Shown: positions 34,534 to 43,189 of the stretch, piece after piece
How positions within the stretch are numbered: position 1 is the first letter of the stretch
Layout of the letters: every line of letters begins with the position of its first letter
Assembly (NCBI GenBank): GCA_964535825.1
Contig: CAZHUC010000002.1
Coordinates: forward strand, 62,001 to 126,000
Reading direction: 5' to 3'
Length of the DNA: 64,000 nucleotides
DNA from: CAZAQK01 sp964535825
GTDB taxonomy: Bacteria > Pseudomonadota > Alphaproteobacteria > Rickettsiales > SXRF01
Notes under the pieces: model-generated
What the model was told of the DNA's origin: nothing
The model's database searches: none
What the model saw: the letters and a program-made list of their open reading frames with translations, nothing else
Position numbers and translations under genes: made by a program

Positions 34534-34557
34534 GCTGTGAATAACCCTAAAAACAGG

Positions 34558-35040
34558 CTATTTGAACCCAAGCCCTAGGTTGACCACGCACCTTACCATA
34601 TTACCCACATCATTGAAGCTCAGGCTGTCAAATCTGGCGCTCTGCGCGATATACAGACCTCGGCCATTGGGCAGGCCAGGGTCTGGCTTATGGTGCATAT
34701 AATGGGCTGGGGTGAACCCCTTGCCGTCATCAATGATGGTAAGGCTACATTCCTGCGAGCTACGCTCCACCTTGACCCGCACCTGCCTGATGGCATATTG
34801 CGGCATAGCAGAACGGCGGGCGATCTCGTGCGCCAGCCTACCCTCATTAAGCAATTGGGTTTTATGATCAAATCCTATCTCTAAATTGCCGTGCTCGATG
34901 GCATTGATAAGCAATTCATGGATAGCCAATACATAACGATGCGAACTGGGAAGATGCTTTGCCAGCACTTCTGCCATGCTGTGTACGGCCTCCATATGTT
35001 TCAGTGTGTAATGAAAAACCTGTGTGCTTGGAGTCTTCAT
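34558..35040 (-). CDS. RsbW-like HATPase serine kinase/anti-sigma-type protein
   Basis: A 160-residue GHKL ATPase. The N box is in LAIHELLINAIEHGNLEIGF (about residues 39-58, quoted in part), the G1 box is IDDGKGFTP and the G2 region is GLPNGRGLYIAQ. This is the domain of RsbW/SpoIIAB kinases that bind a partner and phosphorylate a STAS antagonist. It lies 13 bases downstream of the receiver-PP2C gene, in one operon with the Hpt gene. Its target (sigma factor or other protein) is not in the window. Confidence 0.82.
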   Translation of the reverse strand: MKTPSTQVFHYTLKHMEAVHSMAEVLAKHLPSSHRYVLAIHELLINAIEHGNLEIGFDHKTQLLNEGRLAHEIARRSAMPQYAIRQVRVKVERSSQECSLTIIDDGKGFTPAHYMHHKPDPGLPNGRGLYIAQSARFDSLSFNDVGNMVRCVVNLGLGFK

Positions 35041-35053
35041 GATCCAATTCCCA

Positions 35054-36235
35054 TTACAGGCATTTTGCCACCACCAGCGTTAGATCATCCTCAACCAAGT
35101 TGCGCGCGTGCCATTTGAATAACTTGCACCAACTATCCTTTATGTTTTCGGCTGGCTTATTACAAACAACAAGCATTGCATTAGCAATAGTATCTTCACT
35201 GAGATACTGGTTCTGCGCGTTAGGTGTTTCAGTCAGTGCATCACTGTAAAGCAACAAGGTGTCACCTTTTCCAAAGGACACTGTCTGTGTGATATATTTT
35301 TGCTGTGCAATACCGAGTGGACTACCACTGCCATCGATGATATCTGCCCTGTCTTCTTTACCGCGAAGGATGATCGGGCTTGGGGCGCACGCACAGGCAT
35401 AACGCAATTGTTTTTCTTTTCTATCGATGATCCCATAGAACATGGTGGCAAATTGCCCGCGCTGCAGCAGCTTAAGCAGCTTATCATTGAGCAGCGTCAG
35501 GTAGTTGCCTGGCGATTCTATCAATTCGGAATCATCCTTCAAATGCGCCTGTAGACGGAAACTATTCAGTGCCGATGCCACCCCATGGCCGGAAAAATCC
35601 ACCAGCCATATTGCCGTCAGCCCATCGCTGACATTCTTGATGCCCCAGAAATCTCCACCAATTTCTGATGAGGGCTGAAAATACGATGACAGTGAAAGTT
35701 TCGACGCTTTCTTAATGTCCTGTAATTCTTCTTCTGTCGGCAATACAGAAAGCTGCAATTCCCGCGCGGTCTGCAACTCTGTTTGCACCCTATCCCTGTA
35801 AAATAAAAGCCCCTGTAAGGATAGTCGCTTTTCAAGATGTACCTGCACGCGTGCGCACACCTCTTCAGGATACAGTGGTTTACTGACCAGATCCGTAGCA
35901 CCGCTGTGGAAGGCTTTGACCCTGAGTGATGGATCGGTAATGATGGTTTGCACCAGAACAGGTAGATCTCGGTGCTTTGGGCGTTTACGAATTTCACGAC
36001 AGCACTCGAACCCATCCATACCAGGCATGACAATATCTAATAATACAATATCCGGCTTAAACTCATCTAAGGCTTCAAGTGCAGAAATTGCATTATCAAC
36101 CGCCAATATATTCGAGAAACCCTGTATTCTCAGAGTATTCTCAAGAAATATCCTGCTTATTTCATTATCTTCTACGACCAGAACAGCTGCGTCGTATATG
36201 TAAGGTGACAGGTTATGTGCCATCTGCTGTTGCAT
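35054..36235 (-). CDS. Response regulator with PP2C (SpoIIE/RsbU-type) phosphatase output
   Basis: A 393-residue cytoplasmic protein. The receiver domain spans 16-135 with acidic Asp23-24 region, phospho-acceptor Asp67 (VLLDIVMPGMDG) and Lys119 (SKPLYPEE). A linker helix (about 140-170) leads to the PPM/SpoIIE phosphatase domain with metal ligands Asp195 (GGDFWGI) and Asp213 (VDFSGHG) and a C-terminal LLLYSDALTE. It should dephosphorylate a STAS protein when the receiver is phosphorylated. Architecture matches RsbU/HsbR-type regulators. The Hpt gene ends one base upstream of its start. Confidence 0.9.
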   Translation of the reverse strand: MQQQMAHNLSPYIYDAAVLVVEDNEISRIFLENTLRIQGFSNILAVDNAISALEALDEFKPDIVLLDIVMPGMDGFECCREIRKRPKHRDLPVLVQTIITDPSLRVKAFHSGATDLVSKPLYPEEVCARVQVHLEKRLSLQGLLFYRDRVQTELQTARELQLSVLPTEEELQDIKKASKLSLSSYFQPSSEIGGDFWGIKNVSDGLTAIWLVDFSGHGVASALNSFRLQAHLKDDSELIESPGNYLTLLNDKLLKLLQRGQFATMFYGIIDRKEKQLRYACACAPSPIILRGKEDRADIIDGSGSPLGIAQQKYITQTVSFGKGDTLLLYSDALTETPNAQNQYLSEDTIANAMLVVCNKPAENIKDSWCKLFKWHARNLVEDDLTLVVAKCL

Positions 36236-36236
36236 A

Positions 36237-36602
36237 TTATGCCGCGCGTATTTCCGGGTGGTGTACGGTTATGTATTGCTTTATGTGGCGTACTTCCTCG
36301 CGAATATTCTCAAGCAACCAGCGGCGTTTTGCCAGCCCGCTACCATCCGATTTCTCTGCCAGCCGGCAACGTTCCATCAGCACGTCCATCCCGAGATTGG
36401 CGGCTGCTCCTTTGAGGCTATGCGCTGCATCCTTCCATTGTTTATAGGCATCGCTTCGCATGGCATTCTCCATGGAAAAGATGAGTTCCTCCGCTACATC
36501 GAAAAAGACGGAAAATATCCTGGATTTTGCGTCATCGGTCTCTGCGACCATTGCAATTCGTTCCATATCAACAGGTATGTAATTCTTACTATGCAACGTC
36601 AT
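36237..36602 (-). CDS. Hpt phosphotransfer domain protein
   Basis: A 121-residue histidine phosphotransfer protein. The phospho-accepting His61 is in AAHSLKGAAANLGM, the canonical motif. First gene of the operon Hpt - receiver-PP2C - HATPase, so it very likely relays phosphate to Asp67 of the phosphatase regulator. No hybrid kinase is nearby; the sensor must be encoded elsewhere. Confidence 0.88.
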   Translation of the reverse strand: MTLHSKNYIPVDMERIAMVAETDDAKSRIFSVFFDVAEELIFSMENAMRSDAYKQWKDAAHSLKGAAANLGMDVLMERCRLAEKSDGSGLAKRRWLLENIREEVRHIKQYITVHHPEIRAA

Positions 36603-36727
36603 ATTTTAAATAAACCTATAATTGTATATCTATTATTTATTACAATTTTTAATTTATTATTAATCTAAGCAGATTATCTTCAAACGAATCACATTTTCTT
36701 TACCCTGCTATCGCTTCAAGGACGGTT

Positions 36728-37030
36728 ATGGACATTACGACGCAAACAAATAAGGACATTCTGGATGTGCAGATGAGCGGTAAGTTCACCTTCAGTGATC
36801 ACCAGGTATTTCGCCCGGTACTGGAAAGAATGTCAGCGCGTGAGATACGCAGCATAAATTTTCATATGAATGAAGTGGAGTTCATTGATTCTGCTGCGCT
36901 TGGCATGTTGCTTCTGGCCAATGATGAAGCAGGCAAACATAATAAAGGCATCAACATTGTCGGCGCGCAGGGACAGGTACTGAAAATGTTCGATATGGCG
37001 CGTTTCAACGCTTTATTTACAATGCTGTGA
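36728..37030 (+). CDS. STAS-domain anti-sigma factor antagonist
   Basis: A 100-residue SpoIIAA/RsbV-type protein. The phosphorylatable Ser55 lies in EFIDSAALGML, the conserved site. AAGGA precedes the ATG. It is divergent from the Hpt-phosphatase-kinase operon across a 125-base AT-rich region, so the four genes form one partner-switching set: kinase phosphorylates Ser55, phosphatase removes it. Downstream target not identified. Confidence 0.88.
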   Translation: MDITTQTNKDILDVQMSGKFTFSDHQVFRPVLERMSAREIRSINFHMNEVEFIDSAALGMLLLANDEAGKHNKGINIVGAQGQVLKMFDMARFNALFTML

Positions 37031-37088
37031 TTGCATCGCGGCATCTTATCGGTTGCATGTGCCGGCGCGTGTATTAGTCTAAGGCATC

Positions 37089-37526
37089 ATGTGTGCTGCA
37101 CCCAAAAAGCAATATTGGCTTATCAAATCCGAACCCTCCAGCTGGTCGTGGGACGAGCAGGTAAAGGCTGGCGCGAAAGGCACGTTCTGGAGTGGTGTAC
37201 GCAACCATCTGGCCAAGCAGAATCTCATGAAAATGAAGCTGGGCGATGAGTGCTTCTTCTATCATTCCAATGTCGGCAAAGACATAGTGGGTGTCGTGGA
37301 GGTCATTCGCGAACACTACCCCGACCCCACCGCCGAAAAAGGCGAGCCCTGGGTTGTTGTTGATATAAAAGCAAAGAACCCTATGCCAAAACCGGTGACA
37401 CTTGCTGAGGTAAAAGCCACACCAAAACTCAGCAGCATGTCACTGCTGACATCCGCACGGCTTTCGGTGCAGCCGGTCACGGAGAATGAGTGGCGTGTGA
37501 TCTGTGGTATGGGCGGCATAAAATGA
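37089..37526 (+). CDS. EVE-domain protein
   Basis: A 145-residue single EVE (PUA-like) domain protein. The N-terminal YWLIKSEPSSWSWDEQ and the segments WSGVRNHLAKQNL, GDECFFYHSN and VVDIKA are typical of the family, which is thought to bind modified bases in nucleic acids. Its TGA overlaps the msrA start (ATGA). Function in this organism is unknown. Confidence 0.88.
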   Translation: MCAAPKKQYWLIKSEPSSWSWDEQVKAGAKGTFWSGVRNHLAKQNLMKMKLGDECFFYHSNVGKDIVGVVEVIREHYPDPTAEKGEPWVVVDIKAKNPMPKPVTLAEVKATPKLSSMSLLTSARLSVQPVTENEWRVICGMGGIK

Positions 37527-38107
37527 GAAAGTACCTCATAACATTATTGGTAAATTTGTTTTTTCCGGGAGTAGTTATGGCTGATGATTCACAACAGATG
37601 GCGACCTTCGCTGGTGGCTGTTTCTGGTGCATGGAAGCAGAATTTGCAGGCATTGATGGCGTAAGCAAAGTAATCTCTGGTTACACCGGTGGCCACACCA
37701 AAAACCCGACCTATGAACAGGTATCATCGGGCATCACTGGCCATTTTGAAGCCATTGAAATTACTTATGACCCGGCCAAAGTTAGTTACGAAAAACTGCT
37801 GCAGATCTTTTGGGAGAATATTGACCCGCTCGATGAGTATGGCCAGTTCTGTGATAAAGGCACACAATATCGCGCGGGTATCTTTGTGCATTCTGCCAAA
37901 CAGCGCAAACTGGCAGAAACCAGCAAAGATGCCATGGCCAAGACATTCAAAGCGCCTATCGCAACGGTGATCCGTGATGCTGATGTATTTTATGCAGCGG
38001 AAGACTACCACCAGCAATATTACATCAAAAGCAAAGACCGCTATAAACGCTACCGCACAGGTTGCGGCCGTGATGCACGATTGCAGGAACTAAGAACTAA
38101 ACCTTAG
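37523..38107 (+). CDS. msrA: Periplasmic peptide-methionine (S)-S-oxide reductase
   Basis: A 194-residue MsrA with an N-terminal signal peptide (about residues 1-20, KYLITLLVNLFFPGVVMA), so probably periplasmic. The catalytic motif GGCFWCMEAEF follows at about 29-39; YTGGHTKNPTYEQV and QYRAGIF are further conserved parts. The ATG at 37523 is chosen because it overlaps the EVE stop and begins the signal peptide; an upstream start would add 11 residues within the EVE gene. It overlaps by 11 bases the converging gene. Confidence 0.92.
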   Translation: MRKYLITLLVNLFFPGVVMADDSQQMATFAGGCFWCMEAEFAGIDGVSKVISGYTGGHTKNPTYEQVSSGITGHFEAIEITYDPAKVSYEKLLQIFWENIDPLDEYGQFCDKGTQYRAGIFVHSAKQRKLAETSKDAMAKTFKAPIATVIRDADVFYAAEDYHQQYYIKSKDRYKRYRTGCGRDARLQELRTKP

Positions 38108-38621
38108 GCTTCTCGGATTTACTGCCGCAAATATCGTCTTTACTTGCATCAGCACGTCCCATGCTTTTGTTCATGTTCGCGAACATAGGGTCATTCATCA
38201 TCGCCTTGTATTTGTCAGCACAGGCTTTCATCGCCATGTATTCCTTGGATTGCGAAAACTTTATCGCATACTGCGCCTGCAGTGCTTTTGCTTCTGTTTC
38301 CTTACCGGCTTTACAAAGCTCCCGCACCTGCTTCTCCATGGTGCTGCCTTCTTTCTCCATCTGCTGCATGCCCTTCTGGCCTACAGATCTTTCCATGCAC
38401 TCTCCCATGGCCATCACTGCCTGCAGTGCATTCTGCGGATCACCTTTGAGCAGATTTTCTTTAGACTCTATTCTCATTTTCTTTAGATCTTCCACGGTTT
38501 TCGGGCTGGCTGGCTTGGTTGCCGCCTTGTCCTGCCCTTCAACTGCTGGTAACTGCAAAGCTTCAGCGTGAACACCACACGCAACCAGGCTCGCCACCAA
38601 TGTATATCGAATTAGTTTCAT
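38097..38621 (-). CDS. Secreted hypothetical protein
   Basis: A 174-residue protein with a signal peptide (residues 1-19, cleavage near VHA-EA). The mature part is helical, very rich in Lys, Met, Glu and Gln, and contains four cysteines (in GECMERS, RELCKAG, KACADKY and DDICGSK) that could form two disulfides in the periplasm. Family not recognised. It lies 18 bases before the glnT stop on the same strand, downstream of the glnT operon. Confidence 0.65.
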   Translation of the reverse strand: MKLIRYTLVASLVACGVHAEALQLPAVEGQDKAATKPASPKTVEDLKKMRIESKENLLKGDPQNALQAVMAMGECMERSVGQKGMQQMEKEGSTMEKQVRELCKAGKETEAKALQAQYAIKFSQSKEYMAMKACADKYKAMMNDPMFANMNKSMGRADASKDDICGSKSEKPKV

Positions 38622-38639
38622 ATCATTCTCCTGTTACCG

Positions 38640-39941
38640 TTATATATCCAGATAAGTGTTACGCTCCCAGTCAGACACATGGCCGAGATAACGCTTCCAT
38701 TCTGCGCGCTTGAGTTTGATGTAGCTGTCTACGAACTCTGTACCCATAAAGCTGCGGAGAGCCTTTGAATTATCCAGAATATCAAGCGCTTCGTTAAGTG
38801 TTTGTGGCAACTTCTTTGCACCTGCCACAGGGTTTTCATACATGTTATTCTCCATGCGCTTACCCGGGCTGATCTTTTCCTTGATACCCTCAAGACCTGC
38901 CGCCAGCACGGCTGCCGGCAAAAGATATGGGTTAGCTGCTCCGTCCGGCAAGCGGAATTCGAAACGATCACCATCGGGGATACGCACCATGTGCGTACGA
39001 TTATTACCGGTGTATGAAATGGTATTTGGTGACCATGTTGCGCCTGACGCGGTCACGGGTGCATTGATACGCTTGTAGCTGTTGACGGTCGGATTGCTGA
39101 TGGCACAGACAGCCGATGCCTCTCTTAGTACCCCGCCAAGGAAGTAGTATGCATTCTTGGAAAGTCCCGCCTCACCTTTCGCATCAACGAAGATATTTTT
39201 CTTACCCGTCGCATCCCAAAGCGAGAAATGCATATGACAGCCATTACCCGTAAGACCGGAGAACGGCTTCGGCATGAAACTCGCACGCATCCCGGCTTTT
39301 TCCGCCAGTGAGCGTACCATGAATTTGAAGAACGCGTGACGGTTGGCAGTGGTCATGCAGTCGGCATATCCCCAGTTCATCTCAAACTGGCCGTTGCCGT
39401 CTTCATGATCGTTCTGGTAAGGATTCCAGCCGAGCGCATGCATGGTGTCGCAGATTTCGCTGATGAGATCGTATCGGCGCATCAGTGCATGCTGGTCGTA
39501 GCAAGGCTTCGCTTGTGTATCCAGCATATCCGCAACGGCTGAACCATTCGCATCCAGCAGGAAGAATTCACACTCAACGCCGGTCTTCAATACATAACCT
39601 TCTTTGCGTGCACGCTGCATCACCTGCTTGAGCACATGGCGCGGCGCATGCGAAACGACCTTGCCGTCCATGACCAGATCACTGGTGACCCATGCCACAT
39701 CTTTCTGCCACGGCAGCTGGATGAGGCTATCGGCATCCGGCATTGCGAAGGTATCAGAATCTGCTGGCGTCATATCCAGATGTGTTGCAAAGCCTGCAAA
39801 GCCTGCGCCTGCTTTCTGCATATCCTTGATCGCATGTGCAGGTACTAATTTCGAACGCATCACACCGAACATATCGGTAAAGCTGATCAAAAAATATTTG
39901 ATACCTTTCTTGCGTGCAATATCACTCAAATCTACAGCCAT
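38640..39941 (-). CDS. glnT: Glutamine synthetase, GlnT (type III glutamate-ammonia ligase annotation)
   Basis: A 433-residue glutamine synthetase-family enzyme of the GlnT group, which is distinct from the about 470-residue GlnA. Active-site segments are FLISFTDMFGVMRSKLVP, GVECEFFLLD, NDHEDGNGQFEMNW (ammonia/glutamate site), GNGCHMHFSLWD and the RFEFRLPDGAANPYL ATP/metal region. GGGAGAG precedes the ATG at 39941. Last gene of gcvPA-gcvPB-asnB-glnT. GlnT enzymes can make glutamine or gamma-glutamyl amides; the substrate here is inferred only from family. Confidence 0.85.
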   Translation of the reverse strand: MAVDLSDIARKKGIKYFLISFTDMFGVMRSKLVPAHAIKDMQKAGAGFAGFATHLDMTPADSDTFAMPDADSLIQLPWQKDVAWVTSDLVMDGKVVSHAPRHVLKQVMQRARKEGYVLKTGVECEFFLLDANGSAVADMLDTQAKPCYDQHALMRRYDLISEICDTMHALGWNPYQNDHEDGNGQFEMNWGYADCMTTANRHAFFKFMVRSLAEKAGMRASFMPKPFSGLTGNGCHMHFSLWDATGKKNIFVDAKGEAGLSKNAYYFLGGVLREASAVCAISNPTVNSYKRINAPVTASGATWSPNTISYTGNNRTHMVRIPDGDRFEFRLPDGAANPYLLPAAVLAAGLEGIKEKISPGKRMENNMYENPVAGAKKLPQTLNEALDILDNSKALRSFMGTEFVDSYIKLKRAEWKRYLGHVSDWERNTYLDI

Positions 39942-39952
39942 TGTTCTCTCCC

Positions 39953-41725
39953 TTATGCAGCTTTGCTTTGTGCGCCAGCGCGTACACACTGTTCGATCCA
40001 CAATTGTGTCATGACCAGCGTGCGCAGTGCGCGTGTATGGTTCTTCGCGCCGGATGTGTGTTCACCTAGCATTGCGAGTATCTCTTTTTTATTCATATAA
40101 TTCTCATCCACGCGCGCAAGCGTATCATGTGCCCAGTCATACAGCGTGGATTTTATCCATTCCCCAATCGGAAGTGTCGGCATGGATTTCTTTTTGAAGA
40201 TCAGATCGCGCGGGAATTTCTGCACCGCATAGTTCTTCAGATAATATTTACCGATACCATCGCGGAACTTCTGGTTCACCGGCAGGCGTATGAACAATTC
40301 ACTGACGCGGTGGTCGATGAGTGGTGAACGCCCCTCGGTAGACCAGCATGCCCCCATGCGGTCACCCTTCACCAGATTATTGCCCGGCATCAGGCTGGTG
40401 CACTCATACGCCACGATCTGCTCCACCGGTTCAAGCTCACGCCAAGGCGCAAGTATCTGCTCAAAACGATTTACCGGATCCGGTGTAGCGCGATCAAAAT
40501 CAGGATTCAGCAAGCGCGCGCGCATGGGCGCATCCATGTAGCAGATCACATTGAAATAATTGGCGAGCGAGAAATTCATCCGCGCCTGTTCATGGAAATA
40601 TTGTTCATTATGACGGAATCCTGCCAGCGCTTCATCCGGACCGTCACCCGTGAACATAACGATCTTCTTACCCTGATGTGCGCGCTGCGCGAGCAGGTAG
40701 AACAGGAAGAACGAGAAGTCACCATGCGGCTGCTCAGCATGATACACCACCTTATCGGCAATGCCCGGTATCATATCAGGTGTGATGCGCGCTTCCTGCA
40801 GGTCGATATCCAGAAGCTTTGCCACCTGCTCGGAATATTCATATTCTGAATAATCCTGATTCGGGAAATTCAGGCCAAATGCACCTATCCTAGGGCGATT
40901 CCATTGCTTCTTGAGATGATACGCCACCACCGATGAATCCACACCACCGGAAAGATACATGCCGCCATCCACATCGAAACGCATCTGCATGCGCACGGCA
41001 TCATCAAGCAATGCTTCGAATTCTTCAAACGATGGTGTGCGTTTTTCCTCAGCGAAAGGCCATTGCCAGTAACGCTTCACTACCGGTTTCTTATCGCCTT
41101 CGAATGACAGATATGTACCGGGCTCAAGATGCGTAACACCTTTGAAGCAGGTCTGCGGTGGTGGGCAATAGTTGAATGCGAACATATCTTTCAGCGCCGA
41201 AGGATTCACTTCTGGCTTTAATCCCGGTAGCGCGAACAGCGCCTTCATCTCGCTGGCATAGGCAATACCGCCCTGATAATCAGCGATAAAGCACGGCTTG
41301 ATACCCTGACGGTCACGCGCCAGAATACCGCGATCATATTTGGTATCCCAGATGCAGAACGCGAACATACCGATCAGGCGTGAAAGCATCTTCTCGCCTT
41401 CTTCACGCCACAGATGCACCAGCACTTCAGTATCGCAGCGTGATTTAAATTTATAACCTTTCGCTTTTAATTCTTCACGCAGCTCGACGTAATTATATAT
41501 CTCGCCATTGAAGGTGACCCACACGCTGCCATCCGTGTTCGACATCGGCTGCTTACCGTTCTCAGGATCAACCACTGCAAGACGTGCGTGCCCCATTAGC
41601 GCGCGTGTGCCGATAGCTTCAACACCGCGTTCATCTACACCGCGATACTGGATCTTTTCTATCATCGCCGCCACATGAGGGAGCTGTGCTCCTGATGCAT
41701 TAATGACGCCTGCTATGCCACACAT
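39953..41725 (-). CDS. asnB: Asparagine synthase (glutamine-hydrolysing)
   Basis: A 590-residue class II amidotransferase. Cys2 is the glutaminase nucleophile (MCGIAG), with the N-terminal domain to about 190 (FNGEIYNYVELR; RCDTEVL). The synthetase domain has the PP-loop SGGVDSS near residue 260 and FTGDGPDEALAG. AGGAAAG precedes the ATG. Located between glnT and gcvPB. Close relatives amidate other substrates, so asparagine as product is probable but not certain. Confidence 0.85.
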   Translation of the reverse strand: MCGIAGVINASGAQLPHVAAMIEKIQYRGVDERGVEAIGTRALMGHARLAVVDPENGKQPMSNTDGSVWVTFNGEIYNYVELREELKAKGYKFKSRCDTEVLVHLWREEGEKMLSRLIGMFAFCIWDTKYDRGILARDRQGIKPCFIADYQGGIAYASEMKALFALPGLKPEVNPSALKDMFAFNYCPPPQTCFKGVTHLEPGTYLSFEGDKKPVVKRYWQWPFAEEKRTPSFEEFEALLDDAVRMQMRFDVDGGMYLSGGVDSSVVAYHLKKQWNRPRIGAFGLNFPNQDYSEYEYSEQVAKLLDIDLQEARITPDMIPGIADKVVYHAEQPHGDFSFFLFYLLAQRAHQGKKIVMFTGDGPDEALAGFRHNEQYFHEQARMNFSLANYFNVICYMDAPMRARLLNPDFDRATPDPVNRFEQILAPWRELEPVEQIVAYECTSLMPGNNLVKGDRMGACWSTEGRSPLIDHRVSELFIRLPVNQKFRDGIGKYYLKNYAVQKFPRDLIFKKKSMPTLPIGEWIKSTLYDWAHDTLARVDENYMNKKEILAMLGEHTSGAKNHTRALRTLVMTQLWIEQCVRAGAQSKAA

Positions 41726-41734
41726 AATCTTTCC

Positions 41735-43189
41735 TTATGCTATTTTCTTACTGTCTGTTGATTCTACTTCTTTCACCCGTGCCTCGATCTTTCCGATCGA
41801 TGCAGAATGCGGTGCGGTCTCCACCATCTCTGTATATTGGGTAACTTCTACCAGAACCTTGCGGAATATATCGATCAGGTGATCTAGTGATTCTTTGGTT
41901 TCTGTTTCGGTCGGCTCGATCAGCATCGCTGATTTCAGATCTTCACCGAAATATACGCACCCTGCACCCACCAATGTCGGCGGATGGATAGCGTAATCGA
42001 TCAGGCGTTTTGCAAAGCTATACACGGAAACTTTTAGTGCATTACCTGAAAGCAAACATTCATGCATGCAGGTCTTATCGAATACCGCAGGCAAAATATC
42101 TTTAAGCTCGGCCTGCACATAATTGGCGTTAAGCACGGCGTTCTCCGAGGCTTCCTTAAGACCGGCTGCACCCATGGTGAGGATATACGCGTAGGCACGC
42201 GCCATGACCGCCACATGCCCAGCAAATGCTTTCATCCGGCCAATGCTGTGCGGAATATCATGCGCAGGATAATAATTTCCATTCGTGCAGGCAGCTACTG
42301 GCGCAGGTAAATACTCACGCAGGAATGATTTCACACCTACAGGCCCACCACCCGGTCCACCGCCACCATGCGGTGTGGAAAGTGTTTTGTGCACGTTGAT
42401 ATGCATTACATCAAAACCCATATCTCCCGGACGGGTAATGCCCATCAGCGCGTTCATATTCGCGCCATCGTAATACAACAATGATCCGTTATCGTGTGCG
42501 AGCTTTGCGATCTCCTGAATACGTTCTTCAAACAATCCAAAGGTCGAAGGATTGGTAAGCATGAATGCCGCCACATCGCTGGTGAGCGCAGCTTTCAAAG
42601 CCTCGATATCCAGCAGGCCATCACGCTGTGTGGGAATGATACGGCAGGTAAATCCCGCCATAGCAGCCGATGCCGGATTCGTGCCGTGCGCATTATCAGC
42701 GATGAGCACTACATTTCTTTTTTCACCACGCACTTCAAAATATTTGCGGATGATAAGCAGGCCAGCAAGCTCACCATGTGCACCTGCGGCTGGTTGCAGA
42801 CTGACAGCATCCATACCGGTGAGTTCTGCGATATAGGATTGCAGATGATAGAACATCTCCCACACACCTGACTGCGTATGTGCTGGCTGGTGCGGATGCA
42901 CATCACGGAATCCTGAAAGATTCGCCAAAGCATCATTGCGTTTCGGATTATATTTCATGGTGCACGAGCCCAGCGGATACGCCCCGCTATCCACACCATG
43001 ATTTTCAAGGCTCATTTGCGTGTAATGCCGAACCACCTCTATCTCGGCGAGTTCAGGCAGCGCCGGGGGCCCTGCACGCAACATGGTTTTATCGTAATAC
43101 TTGCTGCAGGATTCAGCGCCAAACTCACTATCATTGATAGTGTGGCCACTTGCGCCTGGGCGTGAGATATCAAAGATGGTCGGGCGCAT
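41735..43189 (-). CDS. gcvPB: Glycine dehydrogenase subunit 2 (P-protein beta)
   Basis: A 484-residue PLP enzyme, the C-terminal half of the two-subunit glycine-cleavage P protein. The PLP Lys lies in NVHKTLSTPHGGGGPG. Family segments include YPLGSCTMKYNPK, QPAAGAHGE and GANMNALMG. The ATG overlaps the gcvPA stop (TGATG). The H and T proteins are not in the window. Confidence 0.94.
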   Translation of the reverse strand: MRPTIFDISRPGASGHTINDSEFGAESCSKYYDKTMLRAGPPALPELAEIEVVRHYTQMSLENHGVDSGAYPLGSCTMKYNPKRNDALANLSGFRDVHPHQPAHTQSGVWEMFYHLQSYIAELTGMDAVSLQPAAGAHGELAGLLIIRKYFEVRGEKRNVVLIADNAHGTNPASAAMAGFTCRIIPTQRDGLLDIEALKAALTSDVAAFMLTNPSTFGLFEERIQEIAKLAHDNGSLLYYDGANMNALMGITRPGDMGFDVMHINVHKTLSTPHGGGGPGGGPVGVKSFLREYLPAPVAACTNGNYYPAHDIPHSIGRMKAFAGHVAVMARAYAYILTMGAAGLKEASENAVLNANYVQAELKDILPAVFDKTCMHECLLSGNALKVSVYSFAKRLIDYAIHPPTLVGAGCVYFGEDLKSAMLIEPTETETKESLDHLIDIFRKVLVEVTQYTEMVETAPHSASIGKIEARVKEVESTDSKKIA

